Origin: Tribonema minus
Taxonomy: Eukaryota > Sar > Xanthophyceae > Tribonematales > Tribonemataceae
Length of the DNA: 64,000 nucleotides
Direction: 5' to 3'
Assembly: GCA_017506865.1 (NCBI GenBank)
Contig: JAFCMP010000519.1
Coordinates: 310,001-374,000 of the forward strand
Below are positions 12,901 through 22,319 of this stretch, piece after piece. A program made the position numbers and the translations under genes. Under the pieces are notes generated by a model that was given only the letters and a program-made list of their open reading frames with translations, searched no databases and was not told the origin of the DNA. Position 1 is the first letter of the stretch. Every line of letters starts with the position of its first letter.

Positions 12901-13093
12901 CGCTCGCTGCACTGCTTCTTCGTCCGTACACTCATTGACAGGTTCTGTACCTGCGCCAGTGTCAACACCAGGTTGCGATTCTACATCAATCTTTGCTTCC
13001 TGTTTAGTTCCAGCGTGAGTTTCTGAGACTGCAGTGCAAGAAGTTTTCGCTGGTGGGGGCTCTGCAGGCGGTCGTACCCCCGGTACCGTGCCT
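9953..13093 (-). CDS. Repeat-rich protein with two zinc-ribbon/HNH nuclease modules
   Basis: The main frame is 12931-9953. A second minus frame, open from 13093 to about 12830 (IPVAGTVPGVRPPAEP...), seems to be its 5' part, displaced by one base near 12850. The N-terminal half is made of internal repeats: two of about 414 bp (from 11491 and 11905) and two of about 313 bp, each coding an Ala/Glu-rich helix ending RLAEERRAAKRAAE. The C-terminal half has two copies of one module: a zinc ribbon (WCNQCQHMKPLTSF with CKDCNRAR; CTSCAAWKLQEDFY with CKECM), then a treble-clef HNH/endonuclease-VII-like core (CVYSGLPVTF...SIERIRDDEDY; CCYSRIPVTI...SLERKDVHVGYSRENC). In module 1 the NC pair reads NS, so it may be inactive. 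Such ribbon-HNH proteins are known from phages and large algal viruses. It lies downstream of the methyltransferase on the same strand. DNA cleavage is inferred. Confidence 0.7.
11491..12850 (-). repeat. Long internal tandem repeats in the HNH-protein gene
   Basis: A 414-bp unit occurs twice (tatcggacacatttgttgct starts at 11491 and 11905). A 313-bp unit also occurs twice (tctaccggcggcttggaggg near 12300 and 12613). The units share the helix-coding RLAEERRAAKRAAE block. Copies are almost identical, which points to recent unequal exchange. The overlapping plus-strand frames here are mirror images of this coding sequence. Confidence 0.9.
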
Positions 13094-13094
13094 G

Positions 13095-14770
13095 CTACAG
13101 GGATTCAATTGTTCTGTCATCAGCAGTGCTCATCCCCTCAACTTCAACTTGGCGCCCCCAACCATGCGCACTACTCTGCGCAAATAAATTCTCCGCAGCT
13201 GTTCCATTCATGGCCCCTTCCGACTGTGCACGTGCTTCCGCGGGCGTGACACACCCCATCGCTACCATGAAGCAGGCTGTGGCCAAACGATCATTGCGTT
13301 CAACACTCGCTATCCTTGCTTTGACCGCTGCCAATTTACTGTCACGCGCAGGTGTATCAGACTGTCTCAACGACTCCGCGGACAGCTTCTGAATCAGCAA
13401 ACTGCGTGTAATGCCTACTTCATGTTGGTGTACCTCCTTGTTCCACACCTGCTCATCCAACAAGTGTAGATGCCCCACTTTAACACCCGGTTTCAGCCAA
13501 TCGGTACGCTTCACAATAGTGATGTTTATAGTGCTGGTTTGATTACCTTCTTCCACCAACACTCGCTGGCGCCGCACTGCCCAGTGCCCCTTTGGGTCTA
13601 CTACCCCTTCTAGCACATAGTTGCCCGGCGGCACCCACCCTGTCCACGTCACCAACACTGCAACTCCTGCTGTTGTAGGTTCAGTTACTGGGTATTGTTT
13701 GGCAACGCGTACTGTAGCTTGCTTGTGCGCCGATGCGCCTTGCTCAGCAACTAGCAGAATATCGTCCCACCCTGGCAATTTAGCATTGACGGTAGCGGCT
13801 ACGCCTGGGTCTTCTGACATGTGATTCTTGCCCAAGCGCTCATCAAGCTCATCCATCACTTGGTTGTATGCTTCCAACATTGTCATCTTACCTGGCGTGC
13901 GCGCCCCGCCGCTGTGATGGCCTTCAGCGTCTTCACCGCTGGCGTCGCCGTTGCCGTTGCTTGCGTCTTCACCGCTGTCCGCGTCGCTGCTTCTTGCCGT
14001 GGTGCTGGTGCTTGAAGTTGAAGTTGAGGTAGAGGTCGGCTGTGGTCCTGGCTCGCGGTTGTTGTTGCCAGCGCTCTTGACCGAGCCCTGCATGTGCCGT
14101 AGCTTGCGCAAAAATGGCGTGCTAGGCAGAGAGGAGGCAATGAGTACAGGCCCCACGAGAGTGCCGCCCTGAGGGTGTTCCTCAGGCAGTGCATACGGGC
14201 CAAGTGTCTGCACAAAAATGCCATCCTCAATGAGACGCGACGCCGCTGGGTGCAGGCGATGCTGCGTGTCAAACAACACAGGCTCAGTGCGCAAGATGCG
14301 CACAATAAATGACATGACTGGTGCCAGCACGATCTGGCCACAACCCTTTGCCAGGGCAGTCTGACTGACCCCCGGCGGCACCTTGATCCACCACAAGCCG
14401 TTGGCTCGCATCACGTCAGCCTGCGAGGGGACATACCGCTGTGAGAGCGAGAACTCGATGTCACCTCGACGCATTTGGTCGTCTGCAGGCTGGCGAAACA
14501 CATGGAAGTGGCGTGAAACGAGAGTGGGAGCACTGCGCTTGGCGTCATGTGTCCAGCGAGCTGTGGCATTGCGCGGCGGCAGCACATACACAGGATTAGA
14601 CACGCCCCACATTTCACCAGGGTTAATCTGCACTCTCTCCTGCTTGTGACCGCCATACTTGGCCTCCTCAATCCTGCCTGCCACTGTACGCAAGGTGTCC
14701 ACAACAGTTTGGTCTCCCCTGGTGATGAGAAAGAACACGCGATTGCGCAGGTTAGGGAACCCTAGGTCTG
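13095..14770 (-). CDS. C-terminal half of cytosine-C5 DNA methyltransferase plus beta-rich and linker regions
   Basis: This frame continues the methyltransferase that begins in the gene upstream. It opens with GADLGFPNLRNRVFFL, which matches C5-methyltransferase motif VIII (.PQ.R.RVF). A target-recognition-sized stretch follows, then RYVPSQADVMRANGLWWIKV and KGCGQIVLAPVMSFIVRIL, which fit motifs IX and X. Next come a Ser/Thr/Asp-rich linker, a beta-rich part (VTWTGWVPPGNYVLEGVVD, WLKPGVKVGHLHLLDEQVW) and a helical tail. No reverse transcriptase or integrase motif (YXDD, DDE) is present. The first ATG-like codon of the open frame is inside motif VIII, so the frame is not an independent gene. 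It needs a -1 shift from the frame upstream at about 14740-14765, or else the gene is damaged there. Confidence 0.7.
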
Positions 14771-17700
14771 CACCTGGTGCGCATGCTCAATCGCCAACTG
14801 CCCGCTGATTGTCTCGCTGATCTCTGGCACATTCTCAATCATCAGGCATTTCACGCCTCGCTGAATGGCCTTGTCCACCAACTTTGGGGTTACCTGATTT
14901 GCTTCTGCATCAACTCTGATCTCCCCAGCTGGCTTGAAGCGCTGTCTGCTGGCGCCTTCACAACGGGTGCTGGCAGTTACTAGGTCAGGGTCTATCTCCA
15001 TAATCCTGTCCCACACCTTATCAGATGTGTAGTCTGCCACCAGCAAGGGCACGTTGGGGTGAGATGCGCGAAAGATGGCAGCATATGTATCATCTATCTC
15101 CACTGCCAATGCTACCTGCGCCCCTCCCATAATCGCACCTTTCACGGAGCTGCCAATGCCCGCCCCCAAGTCTACCACTGTGAGGCTTGACACGGTCATG
15201 TGCTCAACGTTTGGGTACTCACCGCGCTCCACTGGTGAAATTGCTGCCCACCTGTCTGGGTGGCAATCCTGCACTGCCCAAGTTGACCCCACCCTTTTGT
15301 CGTAGCACCCTGAGCGCCTATCTGCATCAAGCTCAGCAAGCGCCACGTCAACTTCAACTTCAACTGTCTCATCACAAGACTGAGTGCGCGCAGCATCGAG
15401 CTCCATGTCACTGTCGTCTGCTGAATCTTCACCTGACATCTTTGTCCAGTCTGTCTCCTCCACATACCTGTCAGCCGGCTCTCCGTCCTCTGAGGCACTG
15501 TCAATCGACTCTGAGCTGACCGACATTACCTCACTCGACTCACCGTTGTGCCAGCGTCTGTGCTGCACGTCTACCTCCCATCCCGCTTTCGGCAGATCAT
15601 CCACACTGATTACCCTCTCATCATCAACACTGTCAAGGTCAATAGGTGGTTGCATTCGCTGTGTGCCCTTGCTCAACACAAACTTCGGGCCAGGCTCACC
15701 ATTCTCCGCACGCTCCTCCAACAGCTCCGCGGGCAGCGACCCATACTCAAACTTCAACACCGAGCCTAGGTCAACTGCAACTTCGGCCGACTGTACTCCC
15801 TGTTGGTTGCCAGCATTGCGCGCGCTACGCCATTGGTCACGCTTGGCTGCTACCTCATCAGGGGTCAGCGACTTGACTGCTTTGTTAGGGAAGTCAGGAT
15901 GCTGTACCATGGCAGGCGAGCGACTCGTGAGCATGTCCAACCGCATACGCGCAATGGTGCTGTAGCTGAGCAGGAACTGAGGGTCGATTTGGTTGCTCAC
16001 ATGGAAGTCAACTTGAGCTGAGACGCCCGCAATTTCCACCTGCACAGTCACCATAATCATCACTGCTACCAGGTGCCTGCCAACCCTACGAATCGCCTTA
16101 AATGTGGGCTGGCGCTGGGATTGCTCCAAACGCACTGCCTGCTGCGCCGTCTCTGCCTTGTCTCTCAGCTTACGCAACAGAAGGCAGTATGCCCTGAACT
16201 GCATCACATCGCAGCCTGCGCACGAATCCAGATAAACCACTGCAGGCATGACATTGTGAATCTGCGCCTCTACCATGAGCACCACTGGGGCCATCCTGCC
16301 AATTTGGCCACCAGCATCAGCACCTGCCACGCAGACCAGACTACTCACCTCTGCTACCTCATCATCTGCCACGAAGCAGCAGCACTCAGCGAACTTGTCG
16401 GGGTCGCAGCTCAGACACACCCGGCCTGCCGAGGGATCCCACGCGAAGTAGGTGCGCGCCGAGAAGAAGTACTCTGCCTCGTTGTCCGCCCCCACGCCAA
16501 ACGCAGTGGACCACGTGGGCGCAGTGGAGCCTACTGCTGGCCTCTCGCCGTGTACAATTGCCAGCACAGCCTGCACCAACTCAGGGGAGAGACTGGAGGG
16601 ATCAAGGGGGAAGTTGTTAGCGACACGAGCCCCCCCCCCGGTGTTGGAGATCAAACCCCCGTTTGGCCTGGAGTTGATGTTGCCCCCGATGTTGGGCGCG
16701 GCGCCCCAGCCCTGCCTGCCGTAATTGGGCGGGCCCTGGCGGTTGCCAGCAGGGTAGTATAGCTGCCTGTGAGGAGCGGTCTGCAGAGGAGCACCGTGAC
16801 GCTGACTCATTGCGCGGATAAGTGAGTCAAAACGCTGGTTCATGTCACTGGCATGCTGTTGAAGATGGGAGCTGAACCTGTCCAGCGCTGCATTCCACGG
16901 AGTTTCAGCGTTAGTGTCAGTAGCCCGGGTGTTAGGCACAGCGCCGCTGCCGCCCTGCGTGGCAAGAACGTCAGCCCCAGAAGCGCCGCCCTCAGAGTTT
17001 TCCGACTCAGATTCTGACCCGCCACCACCAAATGCATATGTCGAGCCCCCCCGCTTCTCAGACTTCCTACTCACCTTTGCCGCCAAGTATGCGCGCACTG
17101 ACATGCCCTTCGTTGCAGCCACTACACTCTCTGCCTGCTGCAGTTTCAGCCTTACCGACGCCATGTCCACTTGATCCGTCCCTTGGCGCTCGAGCACCAC
17201 CCTGAACTCTACCTGGTCCAGTGCCTCCAAGAACTTTTCAACTCGGGCCTTCACATCTTTGGATCTTGCCAGAGTGTCAATGAGCCTTCTGACAAACCTG
17301 TCTCTGAACACCTTCTCTCCCAACTCCAATCCGTGCAATGTGTATCGCAGCACTTTCTCAAAGTCCAACAAAAATACCTGGATGCTCACTCCCGGCTCCA
17401 GGCGCAGCTGCTCCAACCTTGTGTCTGCCTTGCTACGCTGCATTGACTCACTAGACTCGCGGTTGAGGTGAGCATGCAACGCACTGATTTGCCTGCCTGA
17501 CAGGTCGCCATTAGCGCCCCTATGTTCGTGCAGGAACGCTTTAATGCTCCTACGCAGCTCGGCGGACAAGCAGTATTGCAGCATCAAAGCAACATATGAC
17601 GGACAAGTGCGCAGGTCCGAGTTGGGATCGGGGATCGCCGATTGCACCCCTTCAAACGACACACGCGCTGCAAGCGAGTCCAACCACTCCTGCATCATGC

Positions 17701-19534
17701 ACGTAATGACCTCATGGCTGATGGCCTTGTTGTCCACCCCTCGGTACTCCAAACCTGCCTCCGAGGGGTTGTCCAAAAAATAGAGCGTTTCATGTGACAC
17801 ACCTTTGAGCGCCCGAGGAGCCATCGCGCGCAAGGCAGCCGTGCGTTGCTGGGCTGCCTCTTGCCTGGTGATCACTTGCGGGTCGTCATCCTCCGTCAGC
17901 TGCTGCGGCGGAGGAGGCGGCGGCGGCGGTTGCTGCTGCTGCTGCTGCGGCGGCGACGGCGCCACTGGCAGCTGCTGCAGCGGCGGCGGCGATGGCGCCA
18001 GCTGCTGCTGCTGCTGCTGCGGCGGCGGTTGTGCGTCCTCCGTCTGCTGCTGCCGGTGTTGTTGCCACCGCTCTGACAACTGCCATTGACCCTGAGGCTC
18101 AGCCTGCTGCTGCTGCTGCGGCGGCGGCGGCTGCTGCTGCTGCTGCGGCGGCGGTGGCTGCTGCTGCCTCTGCTGCTGCTGCTGCTGCTGCGGCGGCGGC
18201 GGCGGCTGCTGCTGCTGCTGCTGCTGCTGCTGCGGCTGCTGCTGCTGCTGCTGCAGCGGCAAACCCTGTTGCTGCAGCTGCAACTGATGAGCCTGCTCGC
18301 GCCACGTATGCAGCTCGTTCACAGCTATGGGGTCATTGAGGTTACCCCTCATTTGGCGGACGAGCTGAGCAAGAGTGCGGTCTACACAGCGGTCAGTTAT
18401 GGCATCTCTTGGCATAGTGAACTCAAGGCCTGCGATTGCCACCGAGGGAGGCACTGTCAGTACAGGGCCCTTGTCAGGATCAAGGCAGTCAGCAGCCAAT
18501 GGGCCCTCTACGCGCGCCCAGTTGGCAGCGTCAGCCAGCGGCTCCGCAGGGGCCAACGGCTGCACCCAGTAGGGTCTAGCAACTTGCAATCTGGTGCACG
18601 ACGCAGGCAAATAAAAGTCTTCTCCCGTGTCATCGCCCCGCACAAGCAACAAGGGGTCAAACACATTCCTGTCAAGCACATGAGTGTCAGTGCCCACAAA
18701 ATCCTGCACCATGACACACGTGCGCCATGCCCTGCCTATTTTGGCCCTCATAGGGGTACCCTGTGGGAGAATGCAAGGAGTCAGAGTGTGCGCCGCGACC
18801 TGCATCGCTGTAGGGTTCACCAGTGTCCGTACAACAATGTGGTCAGTGATGGCATGAGCTCTAGGGAAACGGCCCAACGGCTGGCACCAGGCCGGCGCAA
18901 CCTGCACAATCACGGCTTGGTCCGGCCGTCCTTCCCTATTCACACCTGCACCCTTCGGATTCACTGGGTGTAGAATGGCCAACTCATACCCAGACGGCCT
19001 CCACCTCACATAGTTTGGCTCTATACCCCCCACCAACTCAACTTCCCATTGCGCGGGCTCATAATCTCCGCGCGCATAGTCACGCTGCAGCCGCGTCGCA
19101 AACGTTTTGTCATCATGCTTGACCACCACCCCTACTGTAACACGGGCAATGCGTTTTTCATCACGCTCCAACCACACCAAAACTAGCTCACCGGTGTGGG
19201 GCTCCTCGTCTGCCCGGACTTCGGATCTCTGGTTAACCAGCCAGACATCTTCCTCGCGCATACGCTTAAGTGCGCTGCGCGCCTGCAAGAACCCCTCTGG
19301 GTAGCGGTGCCAAAGAGCTGCCACATTGCGCTTCTCAACCTGCGTCAGTGCTACCGTCAGTGGGTCACCTTCCTTATGAATGGCCCTGCCTTGCAGAGGT
19401 ACTGTTTCCACCAGCGCCTCAATTTTTGCCTTACGGCTTGAATTCACAGATGTGGTGAACGAGCCCACACTCTCAGGTGCCCTATGCACTCCATGAGCCG
19501 TGCTGGTCTGAGAGCTAGTTCCGCTGTCTGACAT
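14762..19534 (-). CDS. Gag-like / aspartic protease / cytosine-C5 DNA methyltransferase polyprotein (N-terminal part)
   Basis: An intact frame of 1590 codons. Residues 1-400 are a globular region rich in beta structure. Residues about 420-560 are polyQ/polyP. Residues about 600-800 are a helical Gag-like domain (ISALHAHLNRESSESMQRSK, LRLEPGVSIQVFLLDFEKVL). A Gly/Asn-rich linker follows. Then comes a retropepsin-like domain with AVVYLDSCAGCDVM in place of LDTGA/LDSGA and FLLSYSTIARMRLDM as the second half. An acidic stretch leads to methyltransferase motif I (VVDLGAGIGSS), motif II (AVEID), motif IV (DLVTASTRCEGASRQ, catalytic Cys kept but the usual PC is RC) and motif VI (MIENVPEI). The frame stops soon after motif VI, and motifs VIII-X are in the next frame. 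The spacing between VI and VIII is shorter than usual, so a small deletion may have caused the shift. The protein resembles a retrotransposon polyprotein with a captured methyltransferase. Confidence 0.8.
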   Translation of the reverse strand: MSDSGTSSQTSTAHGVHRAPESVGSFTTSVNSSRKAKIEALVETVPLQGRAIHKEGDPLTVALTQVEKRNVAALWHRYPEGFLQARSALKRMREEDVWLVNQRSEVRADEEPHTGELVLVWLERDEKRIARVTVGVVVKHDDKTFATRLQRDYARGDYEPAQWEVELVGGIEPNYVRWRPSGYELAILHPVNPKGAGVNREGRPDQAVIVQVAPAWCQPLGRFPRAHAITDHIVVRTLVNPTAMQVAAHTLTPCILPQGTPMRAKIGRAWRTCVMVQDFVGTDTHVLDRNVFDPLLLVRGDDTGEDFYLPASCTRLQVARPYWVQPLAPAEPLADAANWARVEGPLAADCLDPDKGPVLTVPPSVAIAGLEFTMPRDAITDRCVDRTLAQLVRQMRGNLNDPIAVNELHTWREQAHQLQLQQQGLPLQQQQQQPQQQQQQQQQPPPPPQQQQQQQRQQQPPPPQQQQQPPPPQQQQQAEPQGQWQLSERWQQHRQQQTEDAQPPPQQQQQQLAPSPPPLQQLPVAPSPPQQQQQQPPPPPPPPQQLTEDDDPQVITRQEAAQQRTAALRAMAPRALKGVSHETLYFLDNPSEAGLEYRGVDNKAISHEVITCMMQEWLDSLAARVSFEGVQSAIPDPNSDLRTCPSYVALMLQYCLSAELRRSIKAFLHEHRGANGDLSGRQISALHAHLNRESSESMQRSKADTRLEQLRLEPGVSIQVFLLDFEKVLRYTLHGLELGEKVFRDRFVRRLIDTLARSKDVKARVEKFLEALDQVEFRVVLERQGTDQVDMASVRLKLQQAESVVAATKGMSVRAYLAAKVSRKSEKRGGSTYAFGGGGSESESENSEGGASGADVLATQGGSGAVPNTRATDTNAETPWNAALDRFSSHLQQHASDMNQRFDSLIRAMSQRHGAPLQTAPHRQLYYPAGNRQGPPNYGRQGWGAAPNIGGNINSRPNGGLISNTGGGARVANNFPLDPSSLSPELVQAVLAIVHGERPAVGSTAPTWSTAFGVGADNEAEYFFSARTYFAWDPSAGRVCLSCDPDKFAECCCFVADDEVAEVSSLVCVAGADAGGQIGRMAPVVLMVEAQIHNVMPAVVYLDSCAGCDVMQFRAYCLLLRKLRDKAETAQQAVRLEQSQRQPTFKAIRRVGRHLVAVMIMVTVQVEIAGVSAQVDFHVSNQIDPQFLLSYSTIARMRLDMLTSRSPAMVQHPDFPNKAVKSLTPDEVAAKRDQWRSARNAGNQQGVQSAEVAVDLGSVLKFEYGSLPAELLEERAENGEPGPKFVLSKGTQRMQPPIDLDSVDDERVISVDDLPKAGWEVDVQHRRWHNGESSEVMSVSSESIDSASEDGEPADRYVEETDWTKMSGEDSADDSDMELDAARTQSCDETVEVEVDVALAELDADRRSGCYDKRVGSTWAVQDCHPDRWAAISPVERGEYPNVEHMTVSSLTVVDLGAGIGSSVKGAIMGGAQVALAVEIDDTYAAIFRASHPNVPLLVADYTSDKVWDRIMEIDPDLVTASTRCEGASRQRFKPAGEIRVDAEANQVTPKLVDKAIQRGVKCLMIENVPEISETISGQLAIEHAHQVQT
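17890..18270 (-). repeat. CAG/CCG trinucleotide tract (polyQ/polyP)
   Basis: The minus strand reads long CAG runs broken by CCG, giving Gln and Pro tracts inside the Gag-like protein. The plus and third frames read polyAla, polyCys or polyLeu over the same bases and are not genes. Confidence 0.95.
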
Positions 19535-19960
19535 ATTGACTACTTCATGAAAATCATTTGAAAAATTAATTGAAAAATATTCAGTATCACTCCTTACTTG
19601 CTGAACCCTGCTTGTTCAGTGCCGACTGCTGTTCGAGTTCTCCCCCCCAGCGTCAATGTAATTTGATGCTAGACGAAACAGCAGAAGTAGCACACCCAAA
19701 CGAAGTGAACGAGCCCGTAGAGAGTAATGTAGCAAGAACGCAAAGCTACGCGAACGTGAAGAGCAGTATCTGTCAAACTTACGCAAATACGGAAAGATTC
19801 GCTCCGCCCGCAATAAAAAGATACGGTCACGGCGTGCAGTCTGATGCACGCACACGCCGTTCACACGAGCCAGAGACTCGTGAACCAACACAGGCGATAG
19901 GTATCGCAAACAAAAGAGGTAAAATTGTGCTCTGCGCAGGCGCGGCAGCAACTTACCCAA
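19535..19960 (-). other. Leader between LTR-like module and Gag-like ORF
   Basis: Untranslated spacer upstream of the minus-strand polyprotein start at 19534. It is AT-richer than its surroundings (taattgaaaaatattcag near 19565). From about 19970 upward it becomes similar to the leader of the element at 61.3-61.4 kb, reverse complemented. Confidence 0.5.
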
Positions 19961-19969
19961 GCAAAATAT

Positions 19970-20500
19970 CCGCCCGAAAAACGGAGATGGCGCTGTCGCC
20001 GCTTACAGCTGCTGTCTGCCCGGCACTCCGTGTGTGACTGGCCCCCAAGTCCTGGACTCACGAGTGCTGTAAGTGCCGCTCCCGAAAGAACGCCAGTAGA
20101 CAGCACAGCTTATGGTGCAGAAACCCGAACCCCAGCCGCCACCTCAGTTGCGTGCAGCAGAGGTGCCGACGGAAACAGCGAACACTCCCGTGCGTGCAGT
20201 GCCCCGAGCACTACGTGAACTTGTACGTGACAGGTCAGCACGTGCCGAGTCCTGCCGAGATCGCCATTGTGGTGGTGTGCCAACCACAGAGGGTGAAAGT
20301 GTGTGAGACCCAGTCTCAACCTTGACTTGAACAGCCGGAAATGCCCACTGCCTGGTGCCGTGGGAGGTGGACCGGAGCGACCTCCCCAAGTGCAATATGA
20401 CCCTGATATGCAAGCGTGGCTAGACAGGTAGAAGCAGAAGAAGCTGTGCCATGTTGAAGGTTAAAGTCGTGTCTGATTACTAAGCCCTACAGCGTTCCCG
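19970..20500 (-). repeat. LTR-like module plus leader of the methyltransferase element
   Basis: The reverse complement of this stretch matches 60855-61365: blocks such as 'cagcttcttctgcttctacc', 'gacaggtcagcac.tgccgag' and 'ccaaccacagagggtgaaagtg', then 'cacacacggagt' and 'cagctgta'. Relative to the 60.8 kb copy it lacks about 23 bp (near 20485) and the outermost TG end is not recognisable. It stands immediately upstream of the Gag-like ORF on the same strand, as the other copy does for its own Gag-like ORF. I therefore read it as the 5' LTR and leader. No matching 3' LTR is visible near 9.4-9.95 kb. Confidence 0.7.
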
Positions 20501-20570
20501 CACACAGTTGAAGTACGACCCAAGGGGAAACCCTCTATTTAGGTTGAACTAGCCAGATAAGGGGGCCGCT

Positions 20571-20835
20571 TTACGACAGACAGTTAGCCCACAGTGTTTC
20601 GCGATGATCGAAAACAAACTTGTTGATCTCTGAGCCTGAAAGGATAGCTGAGGCAATAATGTCATTCAGCGTAAACATGCATGACTTCTCAGCTCTCATG
20701 ACCGTCCTCACCTCGTCAACAAAGTTGGCATTGCTGCCATCACAGGACAGTCCAAACCACGACTCTTGACCGATCATGACTGTATAGCATATCGAAAACA
20801 TAATACCATACTCCGCACTACGAGTCGGTGGCCAG
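20571..20835 (-). CDS. Hypothetical protein or last exon, part of the compact cassette
   Basis: A minus-strand frame, open from above 20835, ends at 20571 with ETLWANCLS. It reads like real coding sequence: hydrophobic start (YGIMFSICYTVMIGQ) then mixed residues (GLSCDGSNANFVDEVRTVMR, FTLNDIIASAILSGSEINKF). A plausible internal start is the ATG at about 20804. I recognise no domain. It is divergent from the three plus-strand genes that follow and shares their moderate GC, unlike the GC-rich retroelements around it. Confidence 0.4.
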
Positions 20836-21134
20836 CAGCTTGGTGTGGTAGATGCAGCTGCAATAATATGTTGGATCTGAGTGAGAACCAGCACAGCAGA
20901 ACCAACTTGTTACAGAGCATGCGCAGTCTGCACGGCAGAGTGTTTGCCATTGTCGAAGGCAAGCATGATGCATTCTGGCTGTTGAAATGTACGTATGGAC
21001 TTGTATTTGAAATGTACTGCCACAGCCACATTGAAAGCCGGTGGCATCGGCCTGTGGGGCAATGAGCTCAAGGCAGCAGGGTCTCTCGAAGGTGAAGTTT
21101 TGACTTTGCTTGAGCAGGATGGCGTCAGTGGCCC

Positions 21135-21899
21135 GTGGTCTACGAAACCGCACAACATCATAGACGTGACGGATTTGGTGACAGCAAAGAGAAACAGGTA
21201 CTCTGCACCCCGCAATGCTCTGCAGCAGAGATGTGGTGCTGTATTAAATTTAATTTTAATTTTGCAGAATTCGATCTACCAGAGAAACATGAGGCGTTTG
21301 ATGCACATGCGAACCCACAGGATAAGGACTTCATGAACGACATTCTGTGCAGAGAGGCGGCCCACTTACGCGGTACCGGCAAAGCCCTCATTCTCGACGG
21401 CTGCGAGCATTTGACCACGCATGCGCTGAGGCGGTCCGGCTTCACAGACGCCAACATCGTCATTGCCAACTCAAATGAGTCTACATGTGCTGCTCTGCAG
21501 GCGTGTCTGCCGCAGGTTGATGTGCGGTTCTGTTCAATGATAGACTGCCTTGAGAGCCCAGCGCAGGAGCGCTTCGCCGTTGTCTACCTAGACTACTGTG
21601 GCTCATTTGGAGGACGACAGAGCACATGCGCACCGAGCTACGAGATGGAGCTGCTCTTCTCTAAGAAACTCAATGAGCGCGCTATTGTGGCCTACACGTT
21701 CTGCAAGCGCACCGCCGTGCGCATGGACCCGAGCATTCCTGATAGCGAGCTGGCGTGGCGCACATTCCAGCACATTGCATGCAAATATGGGTACGTGACT
21801 CGCAACGTGGCATCAAGGCACTACCGCCAGATGTTCACTGCGTGCTTTCGAGTGGAGCGCATTGCCACTACCTCAGATTTTCTAATGAGAGACATGTAA
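21135..21899 (+). CDS. Rossmann-fold / methyltransferase-like protein
   Basis: The reliable part begins after a T-rich 3' splice site (taattttaattttgcag, ending 21268) with EFDLPEKHEAFDAHANPQDK and runs to the stop at 21899; the 5' exon is not resolved. Residues ALILDGCEHLTTHALRRSGF give a motif I-like strand-loop-helix, ANIVIANSNESTCAALQ follows as strand 2, VDVRFCSMIDC as strand 3 and FAVVYLDYCGSFGG as a motif IV-like strand with an Asp. This order fits a class I methyltransferase, though the Gly-rich loop is weak. The C-terminus is rich in aromatic and basic residues (YGYVTRNVASRHYRQMFTAC). The substrate is unknown. It heads a dense run of three plus-strand genes. TGTAA overlaps the stop codon. 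Confidence 0.55.
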   Translation: MVYETAQHHRRDGFGDSKEKQVLCTPQCSAAEMWCCIKFNFNFAEFDLPEKHEAFDAHANPQDKDFMNDILCREAAHLRGTGKALILDGCEHLTTHALRRSGFTDANIVIANSNESTCAALQACLPQVDVRFCSMIDCLESPAQERFAVVYLDYCGSFGGRQSTCAPSYEMELLFSKKLNERAIVAYTFCKRTAVRMDPSIPDSELAWRTFQHIACKYGYVTRNVASRHYRQMFTACFRVERIATTSDFLMRDM

Positions 21900-22031
21900 A
21901 CCCACTCTGTCCACCATTGATAAACCACGATGGTGTTGTACCTGAAAGCCAAATCAGATCCTATGCCAAATGTGTAGATTCTGTGTGTGATGACAATCAC
22001 ACAAATATTATGTAGCCAACTCTAAAAGACC

Positions 22032-22256
22032 ATGTCAGGAAGGGGCAAGAGGAAGGCGGCATTCCAAGGGTCTTACGGTAGGTATTACAACGACGACGAA
22101 GAGGAGGAGGAAGAGGAGGAGGAACGTCCCCGTCCCCTTCCAGGCAATTACAAATATGAAAACATGGTGCTGGCGTTGCCTGCCTTGCGTGCCCCCTTGC
22201 AACCCAGTCGCAGTCGCAGCAGCAGTAGAGAAGTGTCCCCCCCACAAAGATCTTAA
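22032..22256 (+). CDS. Small acidic/basic hypothetical protein
   Basis: 74 codons from ATG to TAA. A basic start (MSGRGKRKAAFQGSYGRYY) is followed by a run of Glu/Asp (NDDEEEEEEEEE), then a Pro-rich segment and an Arg/Ser tail (SRSRSSSREVSPPQRS). The composition suggests a disordered, nucleic-acid- or protein-binding factor, perhaps nuclear. It sits 132 bp after the methyltransferase-like gene and 63 bp before the ATG of the next, and all three read the same way. No family is recognised. Confidence 0.5.
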   Translation: MSGRGKRKAAFQGSYGRYYNDDEEEEEEEEERPRPLPGNYKYENMVLALPALRAPLQPSRSRSSSREVSPPQRS

Positions 22257-22319
22257 AGTTTGCTCTCTGCTTCAAATTACCCTTTTGCTGGGCTCAGTTA
22301 CAGCAGGAGAAGTGAAACA

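Noticed and set aside
17805..18339. PolyCys, polyLeu and polyAla frames
   Set aside because: They are alternative readings of the CAG/CCG tract inside the Gag-like gene.
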